Part shown: positions 34,945 through 41,918 of the stretch, piece after piece
Layout of the letters: each line of letters opens with the position of its first letter
Numbering within the stretch: position 1 is the first letter of the stretch
Assembly (NCBI RefSeq): GCF_900291465.1
Contig: NZ_LT985808.1
Location: 1,189,870 to 1,253,869 of the forward strand
Source of the DNA: Bacteroides sp. Marseille-P3684
GTDB lineage: Bacteria; Bacteroidota; Bacteroidia; Bacteroidales; Bacteroidaceae
Reading direction: 5' to 3'
DNA: 64,000 nucleotides
The notes under the pieces: model-generated
Database searches by the model: none
What the model saw: the letters and a program-made list of their open reading frames with translations, nothing else
Told to the model about the DNA's origin: nothing
Translations under genes and position numbers: made by a program

Positions 34945-36105
34945 ATGAGAGAAATAGACAATATAAAGAGAATTATGGATGAGGCTCGTATGAGCCAAAG
35001 AGAACTGTCACAAAGAAGCGGTATAGCTCATGAAACAATATCCAAAATCCTAAATGGGAAATATCCCCTTAGCCATAAGTTATTTGTCAAGATTGCTGAT
35101 GGTTTGAACGTTCCTATATCTGAATTAATGGAAGATGCTATAACTCCTATCACTGTTGATGTACAAGGCTATGTTGAGTATGATAATCAGATAATCAAAA
35201 TTAAGTCCCTTCGTCAGCTACAAAAGTTGGTTCATCAAATTGAACACGAGACTAGCATACTGCCGAGAGAAGTGAAGGAAATTAAAGTTCAAAATGAGAT
35301 GAATCGAAAGTTGATTAAAAATTCAATAAAAAACAATGATTATGAATTTTATATCAATGACTTTGAACTGATTCAATCACATGATGCAACGAAAGTGGAC
35401 TGTTGGGCCTTCAAGGCTGCATCCGACAGCAAGGACGGTATAATACTAAATTTGGGGAATCAATGTTCTGGTTATCCGTTTCAGTTAAACGGACATGTGT
35501 TTTTTACGTCTGAAAGTGCATACTTGTGCGGTCAATTTTCTAATAATACAGAAGAGCACAAACGCATTCAGTATCAGTTAATGTCTGAGAAAAATGGCTA
35601 TACTGCAAAGAAGAGGGTCAAGAATGCTAACAAGGAAACAATTAGAGCCGATTGGGATTCATTCAGAGTTGATTGGATGTTATATGTTATATGGATGAAA
35701 TGTCAAAATAAAGATTTTGCGGAAAAATTAAAATCACTTCCTCCTAGTGCCGTCATCATTGAAAACAGCACAACAGTTCATGAGGGGACAAGTTCGATAT
35801 GGGGTTGCAAAAATGTTGAGCTTGAAGAAGCAAGGAAGAAGGTAGAACGTTATACATATTTACAGTATATGAAGAAGGTACGAAGCGGAAAAATTAAGAT
35901 GAACAGTCAAGAACTAGATGCACTTATTCAATCAGAGAGGGATAAGATTCAATATATTGGGACTTATTCAGACGGGAAAAATTATATGGGTAAAATACTG
36001 AAAATCTGTCAATTAGCATTATTAAATAACACAAAACCTCGTATTAATTATGACTTGTTACGGTCAAAGAGAATATATCTATTAGGTGAATTATTGACTT
36101 TCTAA
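34945..36105 (+). CDS. XRE helix-turn-helix protein fused to a NADAR domain
   Basis: A 386-residue fusion. Residues 5-65 are an XRE-type HTH (MSQRELSQRSGIAHETISKI) and 70-105 a small strand/helix linker common in Bacteroidetes regulators. About 140-300 is a NADAR (YbiA-like) domain, with FPFQ-type YPFQLNGHVFFTSESAYLCG at 177-196, IRADWDSFRVDWMLYVIWMK at 233-252, IIENSTT at 271-277 and SSIWGCK at 283-289. The last 85 residues are helical. NADAR domains act on ADP-ribose-type substrates, and some reverse guanine ADP-ribosylation by DarT toxins. No DarT is adjacent. The ATG at 34945 is chosen because the upstream frame is promoter-like AT-rich sequence. Confidence 0.8.
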   Translation: MREIDNIKRIMDEARMSQRELSQRSGIAHETISKILNGKYPLSHKLFVKIADGLNVPISELMEDAITPITVDVQGYVEYDNQIIKIKSLRQLQKLVHQIEHETSILPREVKEIKVQNEMNRKLIKNSIKNNDYEFYINDFELIQSHDATKVDCWAFKAASDSKDGIILNLGNQCSGYPFQLNGHVFFTSESAYLCGQFSNNTEEHKRIQYQLMSEKNGYTAKKRVKNANKETIRADWDSFRVDWMLYVIWMKCQNKDFAEKLKSLPPSAVIIENSTTVHEGTSSIWGCKNVELEEARKKVERYTYLQYMKKVRSGKIKMNSQELDALIQSERDKIQYIGTYSDGKNYMGKILKICQLALLNNTKPRINYDLLRSKRIYLLGELLTF

Positions 36106-36132
36106 CAGGAGTTGTATAATTGCACATATTTA

Positions 36133-36141
36133 AATCATGAT
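36133..36141. other. attR junction
   Basis: Element sequence (CACATATTTAAATC) gives way to comM sequence (ATGATTGGTGCGCCTGG). The shared AT at 36137-36138 corresponds to the AT at 25760-25761 of the left junction. Confidence 0.7.
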
Positions 36142-37027
36142 TGGTGCGCCTGGCAGTGGCAAGTCGATGATGGCAAAGCGGCTCCCGTCCATCCTTCCGC
36201 CACTGACCCTGGCGGAGAGCCTGGAGACGACGAAGATACACTCGGTGGCAGGCAAGCTCGGCAGCCGGACGGCACTCATCGCCCGCCGTCCCTTCCGCTC
36301 GCCCCACCACTCCATCTCGTCGGTCGCACTCATCGGCGGCGGACAGAACCCGCAACCCGGCGAGATAAGCCTGGCGCACAACGGGGTGCTCTTTGCCGAC
36401 GAACTGCCGGAGTTCAGCCGGAGCGTGCTGGAGGTGCTGCGCCAGCCGCTGGAGGACCGTAAAATCACCATCTCGCGCGCCCGCTACAGTGTGGAGTTCC
36501 CGTGCAGCTTCATGTTTGTCGCCTCGATGAATCCCTGCCCGTGCGGCTACTACAACCATCCGACGCGTCAGTGCGTCTGCTCGCCGGGACAGGTGGCACG
36601 CTACCTCAACCGCATCTCCGGTCCGCTGCTCGACCGCATCGACATCCAGGTGGAGATTGTCCCGGTGGCGTTCGAACAGATGAGCGACTCCCGGCGCGGG
36701 GAGCGCAGCGCCGACATCCGTCAGCGGGTGATACGCGCCCGGCAGATACAGGAGGAACGGTACCGCGAATACCCCGGCATCCACTGCAACGCACAGATGA
36801 CGTCGGCGTTGCTCGCGGAGTATGCCCAGCCCGACGCGAAGAGTCTCTCCCTGCTCAAGCAGGCGATGGAACGGCTCAATCTCTCGGCACGTGCCTACGA
36901 CCGCATCCTGAAGGTGGCACGCACCATTGCCGACCTGGAGGGGGCGCCCGTCATCGGGGTCCCGCACATCGCCGAGGCCATCAGCTACCGCAGCCTCGAC
37001 CGTGGTACCTGGGGGACAGGGCTCTGA
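36137..37027 (+). pseudogene. comM: comM/yifB Mg-chelatase-like ATPase, 3' part (interrupted)
   Basis: The 296 residues continue exactly where the 5' fragment stops: Walker [19 protein letters not shown], then Walker [10 protein letters not shown], the Mg-chelatase signature [20 protein letters not shown], the arginine region [15 protein letters not shown] and the C-terminal lid ([20 protein letters not shown]). The first codon happens to be ATG, but there is no ribosome binding site or promoter evident in front. Together the two parts make a protein of about 515 residues, normal for ComM. Confidence 0.93.
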
Positions 37028-37061
37028 TGCACTGAACGAACACACTTTAAAAACAAATACT

Positions 37062-38450
37062 ATGAAACTGACCCTGAAACTGATTCTTTGTTGCGCGGGG
37101 CTGCTGTCGGCAGCCTCGGCATTCGCCCAAGGGCGGACGTATGAACCTGTCGCCGTGGAAGCACCCTTCCCCATGGACTCGGTGACGCTGTGCCACTTTC
37201 CCGACCGCGACTTTGTCATCACGCGCTACGGCGCCCGGCAGGGTGGTGAGACCCTGAATACACGCGCCTTTGCCCGTGCCGTCGATGCCTGCCACCGTGC
37301 GGGAGGCGGACGGGTGGTCGTCCCGGCTGGCGAGTGGCTCACGGGCCCCATCCACCTGAAGAGCAACGTCAACCTGCACCTGGAGGAAGGGGCGGTGGTG
37401 CGCTTCACGGACAACCCGGACGATTACCTCCCGGCGGTGATGACCTCGTGGGAGGGACTGGAGTGCTACAACTACTCGCCGCTGGTCTATGCCTACGGGT
37501 GCGAGAACATCGCCATCACCGGGAGCGGCACGCTGGCTCCGCGGATGGACACCTGGCGCGTCTGGTTCAAACGTCCGCAGGCACACCTGAACGCGCTGGC
37601 ACAGCTCTACGCCATGGCTTCGACCGACGTCCCGGTGGAGGACCGCCAGATGGCGCGTGGCGAGAACCACCTGCGTCCGCACCTCATCCACTTCAACCGT
37701 TGCAACCACGTCCTGCTCGACGGATTCAAGATACGCCAAAGCCCGTTCTGGACCATCCACCTCTACCTGTGCAACAGCGGCGTCGTGCGCAACCTCGACG
37801 TGCAGGCGCATGGGCACAATAACGACGGGATAGACTTCGAGATGAGCCGCAACTTCCTCGTGGAGCGCTGCACCTTTGACCAGGGTGACGATGCCGTCGT
37901 CATCAAGTCGGGGCGCAACCGGGATGCGTGGAGGCTGAATACGCCGAGCGAGAACATCGTGGTCCGCCACTGTGCCATCCGCAAGGGACACGTCCTGCTG
38001 GGCATCGGCAGCGAGATGTCGGGCGGAGTGCGGAATGTCTACATGCACGACTGCACCGTGCCCGAGTCGGTGCACCGCCTGTTTTTCCTGAAGACGAATC
38101 ATCGCCGCGGGGGCTTCATCGAGAACATCTACCTGGAGAACATCGAGGCAGGCGACATGCTGCGCGTGTTTGAAATAGACACCGACGTGCTCTACCAGTG
38201 GAAGGACCTCGTGCCGACCTACGAACGGAAGCTGACGAGCATCCGCGGCATCCACATCCGGAACGTGCATTGCCAGTCGGCAGATGCCATCTACGAGCTG
38301 AAGGGGGAAGCCGAGGAACCCATCCGCGAGGTCTTTGTGGACAATGTCCGTGTCGACACCGTACGTCAGTTTGTCAACCGCATCCACCACGTGGAGGGTT
38401 TGCACGAGAACGGTGTGAGCTATGGCATCCTGCAGGGCGCAGGCAAGTAG
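37062..38450 (+). CDS. Secreted GH28 family glycosidase (polygalacturonase-like)
   Basis: A 462-residue secreted enzyme. The signal peptide is LKLILCCAGLLSAASAFAQ. The right-handed beta-helix of GH28 carries the catalytic motifs HGHNNDGIDFEMSRN and FDQGDDAVVIKSGRN, the GH motif KGHVLLGIGSEMSGGV and an FLKTNHRRGG in place of the usual RIK strand. It probably trims galacturonic-acid-containing glycans such as pectin; exo activity is likely but not proven. The start at 37062 has the signal peptide directly after it, and the longer frame overlaps comM. No SusC/D partner is adjacent. Confidence 0.88.
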   Translation: MKLTLKLILCCAGLLSAASAFAQGRTYEPVAVEAPFPMDSVTLCHFPDRDFVITRYGARQGGETLNTRAFARAVDACHRAGGGRVVVPAGEWLTGPIHLKSNVNLHLEEGAVVRFTDNPDDYLPAVMTSWEGLECYNYSPLVYAYGCENIAITGSGTLAPRMDTWRVWFKRPQAHLNALAQLYAMASTDVPVEDRQMARGENHLRPHLIHFNRCNHVLLDGFKIRQSPFWTIHLYLCNSGVVRNLDVQAHGHNNDGIDFEMSRNFLVERCTFDQGDDAVVIKSGRNRDAWRLNTPSENIVVRHCAIRKGHVLLGIGSEMSGGVRNVYMHDCTVPESVHRLFFLKTNHRRGGFIENIYLENIEAGDMLRVFEIDTDVLYQWKDLVPTYERKLTSIRGIHIRNVHCQSADAIYELKGEAEEPIREVFVDNVRVDTVRQFVNRIHHVEGLHENGVSYGILQGAGK

Positions 38451-38482
38451 TCCGTGCCGGGGAACTTCTCCTGTGATACGAT

Positions 38483-38512
38483 GGGGCGGCCGGTGGGTCG
38501 CCCCTCTTTTTT
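38483..38512 (+). terminator. Intrinsic terminator of the GH28 gene
   Basis: GGGGCGGCC (38483-38491) pairs with GGTCGCCCC (38496-38504, one G-T pair) over a short loop and is followed by TCTTTTTT. Confidence 0.85.
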
Positions 38513-38529
38513 CGGTAGGGTTGATTTGT

Positions 38530-39115
38530 CGTTTTGTTCTTGTTTTGCTGATTTTCCTTTCCTTTTTTCCTGATTCGGCATTTTCAGCTGACGCGTACTT
38601 TCGCATTTTTCTCCCTTCCAGCGCGGAGCTGGATACATATTTTAAGATACGGACGTCCGGACGAGGCTCTATTTTTCTTCCGTTAACATAAAAACGAGAG
38701 CGCGGCACCCTTCTCACCACGCTGTTACCCCCCTTTTCACGTTCGTACGGACGCGTCCGCACCACCGTACCGACGTGTCCGCACGGTCGTAGTCGTTCGT
38801 CCGTACGAAAATGAGGGCTTGTTTTGTCTGTTTTCTTTACCTGTTTTCATTTTCAGACGGAAGTGGGCCTCTGTTTCCTGTCTATCGTTCTGACGTTGGT
38901 ACAGATGAAGTCATGACGCTTTGGCGGGAAATTCATGTGTGGATGGGAAGAAATGAAAGAAACGGAGGGAGAAGGACGACAAAGTGTATTTTGCGAATCG
39001 CCCGAGAATGCCCTCGGAATCCACCGCCTCGTCCACGGGGGCGAAAGCGGGGCAAATAGAGGGGTTTCGTTTGACAGAATGTAAGTCGGGCGGATGATTG
39101 ACACTTTGTCAGCGT
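38530..39115 (-). repeat. Intergenic element, copy 3 (22-bp unit family)
   Basis: Read on the minus strand from the murI stop: CTGACAAAGTGTCAATCATC, a left arm AACGAAACCCCTCTATTTGC, the right arm GGCATTCTCGGGCGATTCGC (38994-39013), a pyrimidine-rich spacer of about 185 bp, three 22-bp units, TATCTTAAAATA (38638-38649) and a GCGT(C)AGCTGAAAATGCC box near 38590. The left arm matches copy 1 while the units match copy 2. No convincing ORF is present. Boundaries are approximate. Confidence 0.75.
38744..38809. repeat. Three 22-bp tandem units of copy 3
   Basis: Units at 38744-38765, 38766-38787 and 38788-38809 are the same three as in copy 2, with one base different in the second unit. The block is framed by the inverted repeat TTCGTACGGACG..CGTCCGTACGAA, so it can also fold as a long hairpin. 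Confidence 0.85.
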
Positions 39116-39118
39116 CGG

Positions 39119-39964
39119 TCATTCCAGCTCGATGCTTGCCACGTCAATGGGGCAGTCGAGGAAGATGGATGCGGACTCGCGGAACTTCTCCACGGACTCG
39201 GTGGTGAAGAAGCGGCAGGTGCCCCGGCGGGTGCAACGGGCGTCCATCTCGGGATGGCGGTGCAGGTAGTCACGGAGGCTCTCAGCCACGTAGTCGCCTT
39301 GTGGAATGACGGCGATATGGGACGGGGTGAAGGCGCGTATCTTGTGGTAGAGCAGGGGATAGTGGGTGCAGCCCAGGATGATGGCGTCGATGTCCGGGTC
39401 CTTGGCGAGCAGCCGGTCGATGTGCTGGCGGACGAAGTAGTCGGCGCCGGGCTTGTCGAACTCGTTGTTTTCTACCAGGGGGACCCAGAGGGGGCATGCC
39501 TCTCCCGTGACGGTGATGTCGGGGTGCAGCTTCCGGATTTCGAGCACGTAGGACTCTGACTTGATGGTGCCCGCCGTGGCGAGCACACCGACGTGGCGCG
39601 TCCGTGTGAGCGCGCCGATGCGTTCGGCAGTGGGGCGGATGACGCCGAGCACGCGCCGCGAGGGGTCGATGTGGGGAAGGTCGTTCTGCTGGATGCTGCG
39701 GAGTGCCTTGGCGGAGGCGGTGTTGCAGGCGAGGATGACGAGGTGGCAACCCATCTCGAAGAGGCGGTTGACCGCCTGGAGTGTGAACTCGTAGACAATC
39801 TCGAAGGAGCGTGTCCCGTAAGGAGTGCGGGCGTTGTCGCCTAAATAAACATAGTCGTATGCGGGCAGGTGCTCCCGGATACGACTTAGGATGGTCAACC
39901 CGCCATAGCCGGAGTCGAACACTCCGATGGCTCCCGGGCGGGTTGGTAGGGCGGTATTCATCAT
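39119..39964 (-). CDS. murI: Glutamate racemase
   Basis: A 281-residue enzyme of normal MurI length. The substrate loop is IGVFDSGYGGLTILSRI, the first catalytic Cys lies in VILACNTASAKALR and the second in IILGCTHYPLLYHKI, with PYGTRS near residue 49. It makes D-glutamate for peptidoglycan. It is the last gene of the uppS-bamA-ompH-murI run, and repeat copy 3 begins only a few bases after its stop. Confidence 0.96.
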   Translation of the reverse strand: MMNTALPTRPGAIGVFDSGYGGLTILSRIREHLPAYDYVYLGDNARTPYGTRSFEIVYEFTLQAVNRLFEMGCHLVILACNTASAKALRSIQQNDLPHIDPSRRVLGVIRPTAERIGALTRTRHVGVLATAGTIKSESYVLEIRKLHPDITVTGEACPLWVPLVENNEFDKPGADYFVRQHIDRLLAKDPDIDAIILGCTHYPLLYHKIRAFTPSHIAVIPQGDYVAESLRDYLHRHPEMDARCTRRGTCRFFTTESVEKFRESASIFLDCPIDVASIELE

Positions 39965-39983
39965 GTGTGTCTGCGGTGCGTGG

Positions 39984-40538
39984 TTAGTTGGCTGTCTGCG
40001 CAGGGGCAGGGGTGGTGTTCGTGGCAGGGAGGATGCCGAGTTCCGTTTCGACGTCGGCGGTAATGTCGATGCCTACAGCCGGGTTGATGAAGAGGTAGTT
40101 ACGTTCTTCGGTGTTGAGCACGTAGTCGAGGTTGTACTTCAGTGCCACGCGTGCGATGGCGTCATTGAGCTCGATGGTGAGGGGTGCGAGCATCTTGTCG
40201 CGTGCGGTCTTGAGGGTGGCGCGTATCTCGTTCTTGAAGGCGATGCTCTTCTCCATGAGCTCTTGCAGCTCCTTGTGCCGTTTCACCATGATGTTCTGGG
40301 GGAAGTCTTTCTGTTCCTGGAGGAACTCGGCGTACTTGCGGTTGAACTCGTCCTCCGAGCGCTGTATCTCTGCGTCGTATTTGCCTTCGAGACCGGCGAG
40401 CTGTGCGGTCGCTTCAGCGTACTGGGGGTGTGCCTTGAGGACTTCGGAGTAGTTCAGATAGCCGAATCGGGCTTGTGTCTGCGCCCATACTCCCAGGGGG
40501 AGCAGGCACAGCGCTATCCATATCAAGCGTCTTACCAT
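39984..40538 (-). CDS. OmpH/Skp-family periplasmic chaperone (paralogue 1)
   Basis: A 184-residue secreted protein: signal peptide MVRRLIWIALCLLPLGVWAQ, then the OmpH core (RFGYLNYSEVLKAHPQYAEA, long coiled-coil arms with KYAEFLQEQKDFPQNIMVKR) and a proline/threonine tail. Skp-like trimers hold unfolded outer-membrane proteins on their way to BamA. The start at 40538 is chosen because the signal peptide begins there. It has its own perfect promoter upstream. Confidence 0.88.
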   Translation of the reverse strand: MVRRLIWIALCLLPLGVWAQTQARFGYLNYSEVLKAHPQYAEATAQLAGLEGKYDAEIQRSEDEFNRKYAEFLQEQKDFPQNIMVKRHKELQELMEKSIAFKNEIRATLKTARDKMLAPLTIELNDAIARVALKYNLDYVLNTEERNYLFINPAVGIDITADVETELGILPATNTTPAPAQTAN

Positions 40539-40588
40539 AATAGAATTGCTGTTTAAGTTTTTAATCACACGTTTGTTTATCACTCTTG

Positions 40589-40619
40589 CAAAGGTACGTG
40601 TATCGGATGAATAATCAAA
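40589..40619 (-). promoter_or_regulatory. Bacteroidetes promoter for ompH paralogue 1 and murI
   Basis: On the minus strand TTTG (40616-40619), exactly 19 bp, TACCTTTG (40589-40596), an ideal match to the TTTG-N19-TAnnTTTG consensus, about 50 bp before the start. Confidence 0.85.
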
Positions 40620-40748
40620 GGATGAGGGGGCAGATTCTCAGTCCGGGCGAGGGATGGGGCAGGCTGTGGCGGTCAGTGGCAAAAGAAAAGGCACGGAGCA
40701 ATGGGGTTGCTTCCGTGCCTTGGATATGGTTGTTCGCGTGTCTGCGGC

Positions 40749-41249
40749 TTATTTGAGTCCGAGCTTGGCTTTCACTTGTGCGCTGACGTCGGTGCTCAGC
40801 GTCTCGTTGATGAAGGGGATTCCGGCTGTCTGGTCGAAGATGTAGATGAAGCCTCCGGCCTTTCCGACTTCCTGAATGGCTGTTTCAATCTTCTTGCTGA
40901 TTTCAGCCATCTTCTCCTGGGTAGCCTTTTGCATGTTCTGGTTACTCTCCTGTGCATACTGCTGGAGGCGTGCGTAGAGGTCCTGGAGCTCGCTTTCTCT
41001 TCTTTGACGGATGTTTTGCGGGAGTGAGTCACGCTGTTTGTCGTACTCGGAACTCTTCTTGGCGAGTTCGTCCTGCATGATTTTCATTTCGCCTTCATAT
41101 TGTTTCTGGAGCTCTTGCAGTTCAGTTTGTGCCTTGGTGTATTCCGGCATTGCCTGCATGATGGGCAGGGGGTTGATGTGACCGAATTTCTGTGCAAGTG
41201 CACTCATAGGGATGACAATGATTGCCAATAGGATGATTCTTTTCAACAT
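40749..41249 (-). CDS. OmpH/Skp-family periplasmic chaperone (paralogue 2)
   Basis: A 166-residue protein with signal peptide (MLKRIILLAIIVIPMSALAQ), the motif KFGHINPLPIMQAMPEYTKA and a coiled-coil body (LQELQKQYEGEMKIMQDELA). It ends in the conserved small beta element (AGGFIYIFDQTAGIPFINET). It is the second of three tandem Skp-like genes behind bamA. A TAACTTTG box at 41302-41309 may provide an internal promoter. Confidence 0.9.
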   Translation of the reverse strand: MLKRIILLAIIVIPMSALAQKFGHINPLPIMQAMPEYTKAQTELQELQKQYEGEMKIMQDELAKKSSEYDKQRDSLPQNIRQRRESELQDLYARLQQYAQESNQNMQKATQEKMAEISKKIETAIQEVGKAGGFIYIFDQTAGIPFINETLSTDVSAQVKAKLGLK

Positions 41250-41314
41250 AGCTTTGTTTATTAGAATAATGAGTTAGTATTGATAGTTCTGTTTAACGGC
41301 GCAAAGTTAGGCAT

Positions 41315-41830
41315 TTAATTGGAATAACCTAGTATAGAGAGCACTTCATCGCTAATGTCGATGGCCGGTGAGGCAAAAATGATGGCATGGTCCGAGGCGC
41401 GGTCCAGGACGAGGGAGAGTCCTCGCCGGAGCGAGATGGTTTTGACGGTCTCGTAGATGCTGTCATTGATGGGTTGCAGCAGTTGCTGCTGTTTCTGTGC
41501 CAGGGTTCCCTGGGGACCGAAGTATTGCTGGCGCAGTTCGGCTGCCTGCTTTTCTTTGGCGACGATGGCGTTCTCGCGTTGTGTGCGCTGGGCGGCGGTC
41601 AGCTTGTCGGCTTCCTGTTGGTAAGCCTCGTAGAGCTTCTTTGCTTCCTGGCTGATGGCCTCCACTTCGTTCTGGTATTTTTTCGAATCGGCATCCATCT
41701 GAGCCATAGCCTGTTCGTATGCCGGGATGTGTTGCAGGATGTATTCCATATCAATCAAGGCAAACTTCTGTGCCTGTGCGCTGAGTGCCAGGAGGCATCC
41801 CGCGATGAGTAAGAAAACAGACTTTTTCAT
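41315..41830 (-). CDS. OmpH/Skp-family periplasmic chaperone (paralogue 3)
   Basis: A 171-residue protein: signal peptide MKKSVFLLIAGCLLALSAQA, KFALIDMEYILQHIPAYEQA, coiled-coil arms rich in Gln/Glu/Lys, and a C-terminal beta segment (GLSLVLDRASDHAIIFASPA). It is nearest to bamA in the run, the position usual for the main OmpH of Bacteroidetes, and about 90 bp separate the two. Confidence 0.9.
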   Translation of the reverse strand: MKKSVFLLIAGCLLALSAQAQKFALIDMEYILQHIPAYEQAMAQMDADSKKYQNEVEAISQEAKKLYEAYQQEADKLTAAQRTQRENAIVAKEKQAAELRQQYFGPQGTLAQKQQQLLQPINDSIYETVKTISLRRGLSLVLDRASDHAIIFASPAIDISDEVLSILGYSN

Positions 41831-41918
41831 GTGGTTTGAGTATTAAGTGGTTGTTGGGACGGGGCAGGCAGCCGGGCGTCGCTGGTGGCGGCTGTCGGTC
41901 TGCCTGCTTCCGTTTGTC

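Larger units (their letters stand above)
25760..36138. mobile_element. Serine-integrase element inserted in comM, carrying a restriction and XRE-NADAR cargo
   Basis: About 10.4 kb of strongly AT-rich DNA separates two GC-rich comM halves that join in frame at [14 protein letters not shown]. It has an integrase at the left end reading inward, a regulator/recombinase middle section, a restriction-modification-like module and an XRE-NADAR gene that ends about 30 bp from the right junction. I see no relaxase, conjugation or phage structural gene, so it is best called an integrative element or defence island rather than a prophage or complete ICE. Islands in comM are known in other phyla, notably the AbaR islands of Acinetobacter, which use a transposon rather than a serine integrase. 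Confidence 0.9.

Noticed and set aside
34945..36105. A DarT-NADAR toxin-antitoxin pair
   Set aside because: No neighbouring ORF shows a DarT-like ADP-ribosyltransferase motif, so a pair cannot be claimed; only the NADAR half is supported.
25760..36138. Prophage or complete conjugative element
   Set aside because: No capsid, terminase, portal, tail, relaxase or transfer gene was found between the junctions.
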